Assembly (NCBI RefSeq): GCF_000428845.1
Contig: NZ_AUAS01000003.1
Span: 186,001 to 250,000, forward strand
Source of the DNA: Dyadobacter alkalitolerans DSM 23607
GTDB taxonomy: Bacteria > Bacteroidota > Bacteroidia > Cytophagales > Spirosomataceae
Reading direction: 5' to 3'
Length of the DNA: 64,000 nucleotides
The position numbers and the translations under genes were made by a program. The notes beneath the pieces were generated by a model that saw nothing but the letters and a program-made list of their open reading frames with translations, was not told where the DNA came from and did no database searches. This document shows positions 1 to 9,842 of the stretch, piece by piece. Position 1 is the first letter of the stretch. Each line of letters opens with the position of its first letter.

Positions 1-1533
1 TTCTCTTTTTTCCGGGTGTATTTGTTTACTAAAGTCAGTGAGATGGCGATGACCAATATCCGGTCAGATGTTTTTACCAAAATCATCACATTACCCATCT
101 CTTTCCTGGAACAGCGCCGCGTTGGCGAACTCACGAGCCGCATCACCTCCGATGTTTCCCAGCTGCAAGGATTGCTTTCCTTCACATTAGCCGAGATTTT
201 CAGACAGGTTGCGACATTAATCGTGGGTGTTTCCATTCTCTTTTACACTTCCTGGAAACTTACGCTTTTCATGCTGGCCACATTTCCTGTCCTCGTTGTC
301 GCTTCCGTATTTTTTGGCCGGCATCAGCGTCGGTTGGCCAGGAAGGTGCAGGACGAGCTCGCTGCGGCCAATGTGGTTGTGGAGGAAACATTGCAGTCTG
401 TAAATGTGGTCAAAGCATTTACCAATGAACCGCTTGAAGTAAACCGTTACCAGCTGATTTTGAAGCGTGTAGTAGACTTATCGCTTTATGCGGCAGCATT
501 CCGGGGCGGGTTTGTTTCGTTTATCATTTTTGCGCTTTTCGGCGGCATAGTCGGGGTGGTCTGGTATGGTGCTGGACTGGTGCAGGCGGGTGAGTTCGGA
601 CTTTCTGATTTGTTTACATTCATTCTTTACACCACATTCATAGGCGCTTCGATCAGCGGAATGGGCGATTTATACGCACAGATCAACCGAGTTATCGGTG
701 CTTCGGAAAGGATATTTGAAATACTGGAAGAAAAACCTGAGCTGGACCTGGAAAACGCAAGAAATACACCTGCAAGCCCGATCGAAGGGCACATTGCGTA
801 TCAGGATGTGCATTTCTCTTATCCTTCACGGGCTGATCTGCCGGTTTTAAAAGGGATTTCTTTTGATATAAAAGCTGGGGAAAAAATCGCGCTGGTAGGA
901 TACAGCGGCGCTGGAAAGTCAACGATCGTTCAGCTGCTCATGCGTTTTTACGATCACCAGACGGGCAACATTCTTATTGACGGCCAACCTGTTGAATCTT
1001 ACGGACTCACCGAGCTAAGGAAAAACATTGCTATTGTGCCGCAGGAAGTAATGTTGTTTGGCGGGACTATTTATGAAAACATTGCCTACGGAAAACCCAA
1101 TGCTACCCGGGAAGAAATTTATGATGCCGCCCGTCGCGCGCATGCAAGGGAGTTCATTGATACATTCCCTGAAAAATTTGACACGGTGGTTGGCGAACGC
1201 GGCATCAAGCTTTCCGGCGGTCAACGTCAGCGCATCGCCATTGCACGCGCGATTTTGAAAGATCCTAAAATTCTGATCCTCGACGAAGCAACAAGTTCAC
1301 TTGATGCGGAATCGGAAAAGCTGGTGCAGATTGCGTTGGATGAATTGATGAAAAACCGCACTACAATCGTTATAGCGCACCGTTTGGCGACTATCCGGAA
1401 GGTGGATATGATTTACGTTATCCGGGAAGGCCGCATTGCGGAATCCGGAACGCATCAGCAATTAACACTTATGGACAATGGTTTGTACGCAAATCTGATC
1501 AAATTGCAGTTTGAAACCGCAGATAGCAATTGA
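1..1533 (+). CDS. ABC exporter, fused membrane and ATPase domains (5' partial)
   Basis: The reading frame is open to the left edge, so the true start and roughly the first 90 residues (about TM1-2 of a usual ~600-aa half-transporter) are missing. The visible part has the rest of a type-1 exporter membrane domain, then a full nucleotide-binding domain: Walker A GYSGAGKST near 898-924, signature LSGGQRQR, Walker B ILILDEATSSLD and the H-loop IVIAHR. This order (TMD then NBD on one chain) is that of MsbA/BmrA-type homodimeric exporters of lipids or drugs in the inner membrane. The substrate cannot be told from sequence. Its TGA overlaps the ATG of the next gene by one base (TGATG), which suggests translational coupling. 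Confidence 0.93.
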   Translation, partial: FSFFRVYLFTKVSEMAMTNIRSDVFTKIITLPISFLEQRRVGELTSRITSDVSQLQGLLSFTLAEIFRQVATLIVGVSILFYTSWKLTLFMLATFPVLVVASVFFGRHQRRLARKVQDELAAANVVVEETLQSVNVVKAFTNEPLEVNRYQLILKRVVDLSLYAAAFRGGFVSFIIFALFGGIVGVVWYGAGLVQAGEFGLSDLFTFILYTTFIGASISGMGDLYAQINRVIGASERIFEILEEKPELDLENARNTPASPIEGHIAYQDVHFSYPSRADLPVLKGISFDIKAGEKIALVGYSGAGKSTIVQLLMRFYDHQTGNILIDGQPVESYGLTELRKNIAIVPQEVMLFGGTIYENIAYGKPNATREEIYDAARRAHAREFIDTFPEKFDTVVGERGIKLSGGQRQRIAIARAILKDPKILILDEATSSLDAESEKLVQIALDELMKNRTTIVIAHRLATIRKVDMIYVIREGRIAESGTHQQLTLMDNGLYANLIKLQFETADSN

Positions 1534-3341
1534 TGGAAACAAGCAGCCCAACCCAGAAATCCTCCAAAGCATTTTTTGAAACAGAAAAAAACAAAGCAGC
1601 CATTGCCGAGGCAGCCGCATTGCAAAAATTCAATCAGCTGGCCATTGCCAGGTTACTCGTATTTTTTGCCATGATCTTCTGCTTATGGCTGTGGAGTAAT
1701 CAAAATCAGCCCATTTGGGGTTTGGTAGCATTCGGCTTGCTTGTAATTTTTCTGATTTCCATGCGCCGCCAGCAAGCTGCGCGAAAACTCCGCGATTTTC
1801 AGCATAACCTCGTCCATATTAACACCGATGAGCTAAGCAGGCTGTTATTCCGCTTCAACAGAGCAGATTCCGGCGTGCAGTTCCAGGAAAAAGACCATGC
1901 ATATGGCAGCGATCTGGACATATTTGGTGAATATTCCCTGTACAAGCTCCTTAACCGGACCCGCACCGCGGAAGGCAGCCAGCGTTTTGCAAGCTGGCTT
2001 AAAAATCATGCGGATGTCAGAGAAATTAAGCTCCGGCAGGAAGCCGCGGCGGAAATCAGCAAGCATCCGGAAATGATCCAGGCGCTCGAAGCAACCGCTT
2101 TACTACACGAACACGCCGCAGAGCAATTGGGCGATTTCAGAGATTGGTCTACGGAATTTATGGACAAAGACCTGGCTCGCCTGCTTAATTTTCGTTGGTT
2201 CAGTGTCATTACGGTCATTGTTGCCATCCTGTTCCTGTTCTCTATACTGCCTGCATGGCCTTTGTTGTTATGCATTGCCGTCAATTCGGTGTTGATGGCG
2301 CGATTTAAGGGATACATTGAATCCGTTACAAATCGTACGGCCGAGTTGGGAAAAACATTGGTCTCTTACGGAGAAATCCTGGAAGTGGCGCAGTCGTTTC
2401 CTTATCAGGCACCGTGGTGGCTCGATCGCAAGGCGCGCATTGCGGGTTCCGGGGACGCACTGAAACAGGTCGGGGTGCTTTTTGAAAGACTGGATTACCG
2501 TAACAATATCTTTTTCTCGCTTTTTGTGGGCATACCGACGCTTTGGGACATATTTTGCGTAGCCGGACTCGAAAAATGGAAGCACCAGTATCACGATAAG
2601 CTAGCCGACTGGCTGGAAGTCCTGGCCGACGCCGAAGCAATGAACAGCTTGGCTGGTCACGCATTTGCCAATCCCACATACATTACCCCCGAAGTCGTCA
2701 ATTCTCCTGAATTTCAGATTAATACCAAGGAAATGGGCCATCCGCTGATTCCACTGGAGCGAAGGATCAGCAATGATTTCAGTGTGTCCGGGACAGGGCA
2801 TACGATCTTGGTAACCGGCTCGAATATGTCGGGAAAAAGTACATTTCTACGGACAATTGGGCTCAATTTCGTATTGGCTCAAATGGGCGCAGTAGTAAGT
2901 GCCAAAACATTCAGATGTGCACCTGTGCGCGTTTTCAGCAGCATGCGCACGCAGGATTCACTCGAAGAAAGCACTTCATCTTTTTATGCTGAATTAAAAA
3001 GACTGAAAAAGCTGCTGGAACTGTCCGACCACAACAATGTTGCCCCGGTATTTTATTTATTGGATGAAATCCTGAAAGGCACCAACTCTTCCGACCGCCA
3101 CCGCGGAGCCGAAGCATTGATCAGACAGTTGCATATGAAAAAAGCTTCCGGGCTGGTTTCGACCCACGATCTTGAACTTGGAGAATGGGGCGCCACGGAA
3201 AGTTACGTTCACAATTTCCATTTCAGGTCCGATGTCGAAAACGGTGAATTACTGTTTGATTACAAGCTGCATAATGGAATTTGTAAGAGCTTCAATGCTT
3301 CGGAATTGATGCGAATGATGGGTATTCAGATAGAAAAATAG
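1533..3341 (+). CDS. MutS-family ATPase with N-terminal membrane segments
   Basis: A 602-aa protein ending in a MutS-type ATPase domain: Walker A TGSNMSGKST at residues 428-437, the MutS ST-rich segment STSSFYAEL, Walker B YLLDEILKGTNSSDR and the STHDLELG block. It lacks the mismatch-binding and connector domains of MutS1 and the Smr domain of MutS2. The N-terminal half instead has hydrophobic stretches (about residues 40-75 and 215-250) that look membrane-spanning. Such stand-alone, membrane-associated MutS homologues are common in Bacteroidota and often labelled mismatch repair, but a repair role is unproven and seems unlikely for a membrane protein. The ATG at 1533 is preferred over the upstream TTG because it overlaps the previous stop codon. 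Confidence 0.88.
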   Translation: METSSPTQKSSKAFFETEKNKAAIAEAAALQKFNQLAIARLLVFFAMIFCLWLWSNQNQPIWGLVAFGLLVIFLISMRRQQAARKLRDFQHNLVHINTDELSRLLFRFNRADSGVQFQEKDHAYGSDLDIFGEYSLYKLLNRTRTAEGSQRFASWLKNHADVREIKLRQEAAAEISKHPEMIQALEATALLHEHAAEQLGDFRDWSTEFMDKDLARLLNFRWFSVITVIVAILFLFSILPAWPLLLCIAVNSVLMARFKGYIESVTNRTAELGKTLVSYGEILEVAQSFPYQAPWWLDRKARIAGSGDALKQVGVLFERLDYRNNIFFSLFVGIPTLWDIFCVAGLEKWKHQYHDKLADWLEVLADAEAMNSLAGHAFANPTYITPEVVNSPEFQINTKEMGHPLIPLERRISNDFSVSGTGHTILVTGSNMSGKSTFLRTIGLNFVLAQMGAVVSAKTFRCAPVRVFSSMRTQDSLEESTSSFYAELKRLKKLLELSDHNNVAPVFYLLDEILKGTNSSDRHRGAEALIRQLHMKKASGLVSTHDLELGEWGATESYVHNFHFRSDVENGELLFDYKLHNGICKSFNASELMRMMGIQIEK

Positions 3342-3360
3342 TGTTGTGCCGGGATTTGCG

Positions 3361-3368
3361 TAACTTTA
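3361..3368 (+). promoter_or_regulatory. Candidate -7 box for rseP
   Basis: TAACTTTA matches the Bacteroidota consensus TAnnTTTG at all but the last base. It lies about 100 bases upstream of the rseP start, just after the MutS-like gene ends. No clear -33 TTG is visible, so this is a weak call. Confidence 0.3.
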
Positions 3369-3467
3369 CAGTGCACAATTACGTTTCTTAATTCTGAGCG
3401 TGGATTGAGGATTTTGAGCATTAGATTTAGTACATTAAAATAACAAATAACGATTACCGAAACCTGA

Positions 3468-4784
3468 ATGGAAGTATTAATAATGGCAGGGCAGCTCATT
3501 CTGGGCTTATCAATTTTGGTAGGGCTGCATGAATGGGGGCATATGTTTGCTGCGAAAATGTTTGGAATGCGAGTTGAAAAATACTTCATTGGTTTTCCTC
3601 CGAAGATATTCAGCTTTAAAAAAGGAGAAACAGAATATGGAATTGGCGCAATCCCGTTGGGAGGTTTCGTCAAAATATCGGGAATGATCGACGAGTCCAT
3701 GGATACTGAGACGATGAACAAGGAGCCGCAGCCCTATGAATTCCGTTCGAAACCAGCCTGGCAGCGTTTGATCGTAATGCTTGGCGGAATTATTGTCAAT
3801 GTGATCGTCGGGATTTTCATATTCATCGTCATTGCGTATAATAATGGAGATAAATACCTTTCCAGCACCGAGGTCAATAAATACGGCATTGTAGCCGGCG
3901 ACCTGGCCAAAGAAATCGGCCTGCAAACGGGCGACAAAATTGTGAAGGTAAATGGCAAGCCGTTCACTAGTTTCGATGAATTGGGAAGCTCCGAAGTGCT
4001 GCTGGGAAGCAACAGCTCTTATACGGTGAACCGCGGCGGTAAGGATGTTGAGATTGATATTCCGAATGATTTCATTGAAAAGTTATCTGATCCGGAAGAA
4101 AAGAGAAGCTTTATCCGTCCTCTAGAACCCTTCAAGATCGGTGAAGTTGTACCGGCGTCTCCTGCACAAAAAGCGGGTCTCCTAACGGGTGATAAGGTCA
4201 TTTCTATCAACGGCCAGCCTATCCAGTTCTTTCACGAGCTGCAAGGCCAGCTGCAAAATCTGAAAGGTAAAAAAGCTGAATTACTCGTTCAACGCGGTGC
4301 GGAGAGCAAAAAGCTTAATGCTACTGTGGATGAAGACGGAACACTGGGTTTCTATCCCGAAAGTCTGTTGAACTACACGGCTGTAAAATATACATTGGCA
4401 CAAGCCATTTCGGTCGGCACAAATGATGCTTTTGCCGTTGTTTATAACAATATTAAAGGTTTTGGTAAAATATTCAGAGGTGAAGTTTCAGCCTCCAAAG
4501 CGCTAAGCGGACCAATCGGGATTGCCCGTATGTTCGGTGGCATTTGGGATTGGAGCCGTTTCTGGTATTTAACCGGTTTGCTTTCAATGGTGCTTGCGTT
4601 CATGAATGCATTACCTATTCCGGCATTAGATGGCGGCCACGCGGTGATCCTTTCTTACGAGATCATTTCGGGACGTAAGCCATCCGATCGCTTTTTGGAA
4701 AATGCACAGAAAGTCGGCATGGTGCTTTTACTTGGCCTGATGGCTTTTGCAATATTCAATGATGTCTGGAAAGCAGTATTTTAA
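3468..4784 (+). CDS. rseP: Site-2 intramembrane zinc protease RseP
   Basis: A 438-aa M50 protease. The zinc-binding HEWGH motif is at residues 21-25 inside the first membrane segment, and the second active-site motif, NALPIPALDGGH, is at 380-391. Two PDZ domains lie between them (about 130-205 and 225-300), as in RseP/RasP. The family cuts anti-sigma factors within the inner membrane after a first periplasmic cut, and also clears remnant signal peptides. Bacteroidota encode many FecI/FecR sigma/anti-sigma pairs, some of which need such a protease; any target here is inferred only. Length and motif spacing are typical. The next gene starts one base after its stop codon. Confidence 0.96.
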   Translation: MEVLIMAGQLILGLSILVGLHEWGHMFAAKMFGMRVEKYFIGFPPKIFSFKKGETEYGIGAIPLGGFVKISGMIDESMDTETMNKEPQPYEFRSKPAWQRLIVMLGGIIVNVIVGIFIFIVIAYNNGDKYLSSTEVNKYGIVAGDLAKEIGLQTGDKIVKVNGKPFTSFDELGSSEVLLGSNSSYTVNRGGKDVEIDIPNDFIEKLSDPEEKRSFIRPLEPFKIGEVVPASPAQKAGLLTGDKVISINGQPIQFFHELQGQLQNLKGKKAELLVQRGAESKKLNATVDEDGTLGFYPESLLNYTAVKYTLAQAISVGTNDAFAVVYNNIKGFGKIFRGEVSASKALSGPIGIARMFGGIWDWSRFWYLTGLLSMVLAFMNALPIPALDGGHAVILSYEIISGRKPSDRFLENAQKVGMVLLLGLMAFAIFNDVWKAVF

Positions 4785-4785
4785 A

Positions 4786-5319
4786 ATGTTTTTGCGTGAA
4801 AATAAGGAAAGGACAAAGCGCTTAATCCGCTTTCCTTTCCTTATTTTTTTCGTTCTGACCCTGTCGTCGTCAGTGCATGATTATCATGTTAGCGTCACAC
4901 AGATGCAGTATAACCCTGCGCTCAAAACATTCGAAGTGAGTATACGTATGTTCACGGACGATCTTGAACGTGCGCTATCACAAGGAGGGCTGGCCCAAGG
5001 AAATGATAAGCAGCGCGTTGTTATAAAGAATAACGACAAAAATGATCCGTTGGTCGAGCGATATATTTTAAAATCGTTTATGCTGACGGACAGTGAGAAG
5101 AAACCGGTTGCTATTAAGTACGTAGGGAAGGAACAGGAGGAGGATGCAACATGGGTTTATCTGGAAATTCCATTCCATGGTCCTTTGAATGGCTTTAAGC
5201 TACAAAACAGCACGCTGATGGAGGTTTTTGATGATCAGGTCAATATGACGAACATTAAAAGCGCTTCTGAAAAACGCACATTCTTGTTTAAAAAGGGACA
5301 ATCTGTACACATTCTTTAA
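4786..5319 (+). CDS. DUF6702 family exported protein
   Basis: A 177-aa protein with a basic N-terminus and a hydrophobic signal-like stretch (about residues 10-30) followed by HDYHVSVTQMQYNP and FEVSIRMFTDDLERAL. This resembles the H-x-(Y/F)-HVSVTE ... FTDDFE pattern of DUF6702, a Bacteroidota family of unknown function. The start at 4786 is chosen over an in-frame ATG at 4747 because it follows the rseP stop by one base and yields a proper signal peptide. The tight coupling suggests rseP and this protein are made together, so a periplasmic or envelope role is plausible. No enzymatic motif is visible. Confidence 0.8.
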   Translation: MFLRENKERTKRLIRFPFLIFFVLTLSSSVHDYHVSVTQMQYNPALKTFEVSIRMFTDDLERALSQGGLAQGNDKQRVVIKNNDKNDPLVERYILKSFMLTDSEKKPVAIKYVGKEQEEDATWVYLEIPFHGPLNGFKLQNSTLMEVFDDQVNMTNIKSASEKRTFLFKKGQSVHIL

Positions 5320-5445
5320 CCGCATTCCGGTTACTAAAAAGCCTGACACAGTCGTTGGTGGCATGGCTATTTTGTTTTATTATTCCCTTTCTTTTGAAAG
5401 TCATTATTTATATATTGGGAAAAGATTATCTGTCATTTTGACAGA

Positions 5446-7968
5446 ATGCCTATGAAATTTGAACCTTCTGACTTATATAGTCGGCTGCTAATGTCCGATT
5501 CGGATATGGATAGCCTTGAAATTGTTCCTCTTGGTGGCCCTGATGGCTCCGACGAGCCTTTTGAACTCCCCGAAGAACTTGCGATACTGCCGATCAGGCA
5601 AACAGTACTTTTCCCAGGAATGGTTATTCCCGTGACCGTAGTGCGCCAGAAGGCCATTCGTTTAGTCAAAAAAATATACAGGAATTCGGATATAAATCAA
5701 CGCATACTCGGAGCAGTAACGCAAGCCATCCCTAATAAGGAAGACCCTACTGCTGAGGACCTTTACAATGTCGGAACAGTTGCACAGATCCTGAAAATGA
5801 TCACGTTACCAGATGGGAATGTGACCATTATTGTGCAAGGAAGACAACGTTTTGAGATTAAAACCATTCTGCACGAAGAACCGTATTTGACTGCACAGGT
5901 TAAGGCGATTGACGATTCGTTTGTTGGCCCGACCAAGAAGGAATCCAAAGCACTTTTGCAATCCCTTCGTGATGGCGCGCATAAGATCATGCGCCTGAAC
6001 CCTGAAATTCCTCAGGAAGCGCGGATCGCGCTGGATAACATTGAAAGCCCTATTTTCCTGATCCATTTTCTTTCCTCCAACATTAATGTAGAGGTTGCAG
6101 ACAAGCAAAAGCTGCTCGAAGAAAGGAATGGACATAAGCAGGCAACATTGCTGCTTCAATATATGATGCGGGAAATTGAAATGCTGGAATTGAAGCGGGA
6201 AATCCAAACCAAAGCCAGCTCAGACATTGACCAGCAGCAACGCGATTATTTCCTCAGACAACAAATAAAAGTCCTGCACGACGAGCTCGGCATGGACAGC
6301 CCGGAGCGTGATCTCGACGAAATTCGTTTGAAAGCAAGCCAGAAAAAATGGTCGGACGCGGTGCGCCTGCACTTTGAAAAAGAACTGGCGAAGCTGCAAC
6401 GCATTAACCCCATGGCGCCCGAATATCCGGTGACCATGAATTACCTGGAAATGCTTGTTGACCTGCCGTGGCGACAATATACCAAAGACAATTTCGACCT
6501 GGTCCGTGCGCAGAAAGTGCTGGACGCAGACCATTTTGGTTTGGAGAAAGTAAAAGAGCGGATCATTGAATATCTGGCTGTTTTGAAGCTGAAAGGCAAT
6601 CTGAAAGCGCCTATTCTTTGTTTATACGGGCCTCCGGGAGTTGGTAAAACTTCACTGGGAAGATCCATTGCCAAAGCATTAAACCGCGAATACATCAGAA
6701 TGGCGCTCGGCGGCGTGCACGATGAGGCTGAAATCCGTGGTCACAGAAAGACATATATCGGCGCTATGCCAGGAAAAATCATTCAGAACATTAAAAAAGC
6801 AGGTTATGCCAATCCTGTGTTCATCCTGGATGAGATTGATAAAGTAAGCTCCGATTACCGGGGCGATCCTTCTTCCGCTTTATTGGAAGTGCTTGACCCT
6901 GAGCAAAACTCTTCATTTACAGACAATTACCTGGAAGTTGAGTATGATCTTTCCAAGGTTTTGTTCGTAGCAACCGCCAATGCACTGGACACCATTCACC
7001 CTGCCCTGCGCGACCGGATGGAGATCATCGAAATGACGGGTTACACGATCGAAGAGAAATTACAGATTGCGAAACGTTATCTGGTTCCCAAACAACGCAA
7101 AGATCACGGCTTGAAATCGACAGATATCAAGATCGACGATGTCGCATTGACTAAAATTATAGAAGGTTATACAAGGGAATCCGGTGTCCGGAACCTGGAA
7201 CAGAAAATAGGATCAGTTGTCCGTAAAATCGCGAAATCGGTTGCGATGGAGCAGGAATATCCTAAAACCATTAAAGCTGAACAGATTGAAAAATATCTTG
7301 GCGCAGAGATTTTTGACAAAGATCTGTATCAGGACAATGATTTTGCAGGCGTAGTAACAGGCCTGGCCTGGACTTCGGTAGGTGGTGAAATTCTTTTTAT
7401 AGAAACGAGTCTGAGCCGCGGAAAAGGAAACCTTACATTGTCTGGCCAGCTGGGTGATGTGATGAAAGAATCGGCAGTGGCCGCTCTATCGTATCTGAAA
7501 GCAAATGCAGACCGGTTAGGCATCGATTACAGGATCTTTAACCATTATGACCTTCACGTACACGTGCCTGCGGGCGCTGTGCCCAAGGATGGGCCTTCTG
7601 CGGGCGTGACCATGGTAACTTCTATGGCTTCGATCTTTACGCAACGCCGGGTGAAACCGTTCATCGCGATGACGGGCGAGATCACATTAAGGGGAAAAGT
7701 GTTGCCTGTGGGCGGTGTGAAGGAGAAAATCCTTGCTGCGCGCCGTGCCGGTGTAAAGGAAATTATTCTTTGTGTAAAAAACCGGAAGGATGTGGAGGAG
7801 GTGCCAGCGAATTATATTAAAGATCTGTCGTTCCATTATGTGGATCAGATTGATGAGGTGCTGGAATATGCATTGCTGCCTGAGAAGGTAAAAAATGCCA
7901 CCAATTTTATTTTCCCGGAAGAGAAGAAAGAAAAAGAAGAAAGCGGATACGCGACTCTGGACGTTTAA
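5446..7968 (+). CDS. lon: ATP-dependent protease Lon
   Basis: An 840-aa LonA protease. The N-terminal substrate-binding domain starts near residue 45 (LPIRQTVLFPGMVIPV). The AAA+ module has Walker A GPPGVGKT at 395-402 and Walker B VFILDEIDK. The C-terminal S16 protease domain carries the Ser-Lys dyad: Ser718 in PKDGPSAGVT and Lys761 in GGVKEK, 43 residues apart as in E. coli Lon. The enzyme degrades misfolded and regulatory proteins in the cytoplasm. The N-terminus is a little longer than usual and acidic, and the C-terminus ends in a charged KKEKEE tail. A strong intrinsic terminator follows 35 bases after the stop. Confidence 0.98.
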   Translation: MPMKFEPSDLYSRLLMSDSDMDSLEIVPLGGPDGSDEPFELPEELAILPIRQTVLFPGMVIPVTVVRQKAIRLVKKIYRNSDINQRILGAVTQAIPNKEDPTAEDLYNVGTVAQILKMITLPDGNVTIIVQGRQRFEIKTILHEEPYLTAQVKAIDDSFVGPTKKESKALLQSLRDGAHKIMRLNPEIPQEARIALDNIESPIFLIHFLSSNINVEVADKQKLLEERNGHKQATLLLQYMMREIEMLELKREIQTKASSDIDQQQRDYFLRQQIKVLHDELGMDSPERDLDEIRLKASQKKWSDAVRLHFEKELAKLQRINPMAPEYPVTMNYLEMLVDLPWRQYTKDNFDLVRAQKVLDADHFGLEKVKERIIEYLAVLKLKGNLKAPILCLYGPPGVGKTSLGRSIAKALNREYIRMALGGVHDEAEIRGHRKTYIGAMPGKIIQNIKKAGYANPVFILDEIDKVSSDYRGDPSSALLEVLDPEQNSSFTDNYLEVEYDLSKVLFVATANALDTIHPALRDRMEIIEMTGYTIEEKLQIAKRYLVPKQRKDHGLKSTDIKIDDVALTKIIEGYTRESGVRNLEQKIGSVVRKIAKSVAMEQEYPKTIKAEQIEKYLGAEIFDKDLYQDNDFAGVVTGLAWTSVGGEILFIETSLSRGKGNLTLSGQLGDVMKESAVAALSYLKANADRLGIDYRIFNHYDLHVHVPAGAVPKDGPSAGVTMVTSMASIFTQRRVKPFIAMTGEITLRGKVLPVGGVKEKILAARRAGVKEIILCVKNRKDVEEVPANYIKDLSFHYVDQIDEVLEYALLPEKVKNATNFIFPEEKKEKEESGYATLDV

Positions 7969-8003
7969 AAGCTGTTTTCAAAAAAATAATATATTTTGGG
8001 TTC

Positions 8004-8030
8004 AAAAAGACGCTTTCGGGCGTCTTTTTT
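8004..8030 (+). terminator. Intrinsic terminator after lon
   Basis: A perfect 10-bp stem (AAAAAGACGC pairing with GCGTCTTTTT) closes a six-base loop, TTTCGG, and runs into six T residues. The flanking A- and T-runs could let it act in both directions, but only lon reads into it. Confidence 0.9.
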
Positions 8031-8088
8031 GCTTAGGGGTTTGTAATTCGAAAACACGTCCTGATATCAACAACTATTCATTACTAAA

Positions 8089-9615
8089 ATGTCCTTACCG
8101 CAGCTTTCCCCCGAATTGCTGGACCAGCGTCCAGACTTGTTGCCAAACCATCAAAACCTGCTTGCACTGCCTGAAAAGATCATTCAGTTTGGCACAGGCG
8201 TGCTGTTGCGCGGCTTGCCAGATTATTTTGTAAACAAGGCCAATCAGCAAGGGATTTTCAATGGCAGGATCGTGGTTGTGAAGTCCACTAACAGCGGCGG
8301 AACGGATGCATTTGCTACGCAGAAAAACGTGTTCTCACACAGCATCCGCGGCATTGAGGATGGGAATCAGGTTGATAAGCTGGTAATTAATAGCGCCATT
8401 AGCCGGACCATTTCAGCAAACAATAACTGGGCTGAGATCCTGGAATGTGCCCGTAACCCAGAATTAAAAATTGTTATTTCAAATACGACAGAAGTTGGGA
8501 TACAACTGACTGACGATGATATTTTTGCCAGCCCCCCGGCTTCCTATCCGGGGAAACTGACGGCTTACTTGTATGAGCGCTTTAAAGCATTCAACGGAAG
8601 CGCAGAGTCCGGAATGGTAATCGTTCCTACTGAGCTGATCGTCAATAGCGGACAAAAATTACGCGACATTGTTCTCGAACAAGCAAAACGCCACAATCTG
8701 GACGAAACATTTACTCAATGGCTGGAAGAACATAATCATTTTTGCAGTTCGCTTGTGGACCGTATTGTTCCCGGCAAGCCGGACGCTGAAACCGTGGCGC
8801 TTATTTCGAGTCAACAAGGTTATAAGGATGACTTGCTGATCGTTTCAGAGGTTTACAGATTGTGGGCTATTGAAGGGAGCGAACATGTAAAATCCCTTTT
8901 AAGCTTTGCTGAGGCGGACAAAGGCGTTGTTATAGAACCCAACATTGATCTGTACAGAGAGCTGAAATTACGCCTTCTTAACGGCACGCATACGCTTGCT
9001 TGCGGTCTTTGTTTCCTGAATGGCCTGGATACAGTGCGGGAAAGTATGGAAAACCCTGAGACTGCGTCTTTTATTGTAGATGTAATGTTGACAGAGCTCG
9101 CTCCGGCCATTCCTTATGATGTGGATGCGGCGCGTGCGCAGGAGTTTGGCAACCAGGTTCTGGACCGTTTCCGCAACCCGTTCATCCGCCACCAGCTGAT
9201 AGACATTACTGTGCAATACACGGCCAAAATGAGAATGCGGAATGTTCCCACACTGCTGAGCCATTACAAAAAGTCCGATGAGGCACCAGCGCTTTTTGCC
9301 GAGGGATTCGCTGCATTCCTTAAATTTATGAAGCCGGTTGTCCACAAAGACGGCGCTTACTACGGCGATCGCGATGGCCAGCCTTATTCGATCCGCTGCG
9401 ATGCCGCCCCGTATTTTGATGAAATGTGGAAAACGGCCGCTTCACCGCTTGATCTTGCAGAGAAAGTTTTAGCCGATGTATCGCTCTGGGATACGGATCT
9501 GACGCAGCTTCCCGGATTTCTGGACGCTGTGAAGTCGCATATGGCTGAGGCAGCAGCGATGGATACATTGCGCATTGTTCCGGGCGCGGATGCGCCCAAA
9601 ATTGATGTTGATTAA
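8089..9615 (+). CDS. uxaB: Tagaturonate reductase (altronate oxidoreductase)
   Basis: A 508-aa member of the long-chain mannitol dehydrogenase family. The N-terminal NAD-binding motif is IIQFGTGVLLRG (residues about 31-42), followed by the UxaB-like blocks VVKSTNSGG, FSNTTE-type ISNTTEVGIQL, IVPTELIVNSG and FCSSLVDRIV. The C-terminal helical domain carries LRLLNGTHTL (catalytic-lysine region variant) and RFRNPFIRHQL. The motif set follows UxaB rather than fructuronate reductase UxuB. The reaction is reduction of D-tagaturonate to D-altronate in galacturonate breakdown. It stands alone on the plus strand, bounded by terminators on both sides and separated by one unrelated gene from the kdgA operon. 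UxaA, the next enzyme, is not in the window. Confidence 0.92.
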   Translation: MSLPQLSPELLDQRPDLLPNHQNLLALPEKIIQFGTGVLLRGLPDYFVNKANQQGIFNGRIVVVKSTNSGGTDAFATQKNVFSHSIRGIEDGNQVDKLVINSAISRTISANNNWAEILECARNPELKIVISNTTEVGIQLTDDDIFASPPASYPGKLTAYLYERFKAFNGSAESGMVIVPTELIVNSGQKLRDIVLEQAKRHNLDETFTQWLEEHNHFCSSLVDRIVPGKPDAETVALISSQQGYKDDLLIVSEVYRLWAIEGSEHVKSLLSFAEADKGVVIEPNIDLYRELKLRLLNGTHTLACGLCFLNGLDTVRESMENPETASFIVDVMLTELAPAIPYDVDAARAQEFGNQVLDRFRNPFIRHQLIDITVQYTAKMRMRNVPTLLSHYKKSDEAPALFAEGFAAFLKFMKPVVHKDGAYYGDRDGQPYSIRCDAAPYFDEMWKTAASPLDLAEKVLADVSLWDTDLTQLPGFLDAVKSHMAEAAAMDTLRIVPGADAPKIDVD

Positions 9616-9682
9616 TGCTGTATAGCGCAAATTTGTAATAAAAATAAGGTAAGGCGACTTTGCTGGAAGCCTTCACACATAC

Positions 9683-9721
9683 AGTCCGCTTTTGTTGAAA
9701 CAGACAGAAGCGGACTTTTTA
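9683..9721 (+). terminator. Intrinsic terminator after uxaB
   Basis: A perfect 9-bp stem, AGTCCGCTT at 9683-9691 with AAGCGGACT at 9708-9716, encloses a 16-base loop and is followed by a T-run. It lies about 70 bases after the uxaB stop. Confidence 0.85.
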
Positions 9722-9842
9722 TTTACAATCAGTTTGATCCACCATTGCCTATTTGGATACTAAAAATCCCTTTGGCATCATTTTTGACTTTATGACACCC
9801 TGAAACTCAAAAAATGATTATTACAATTTTCGATATATAACT

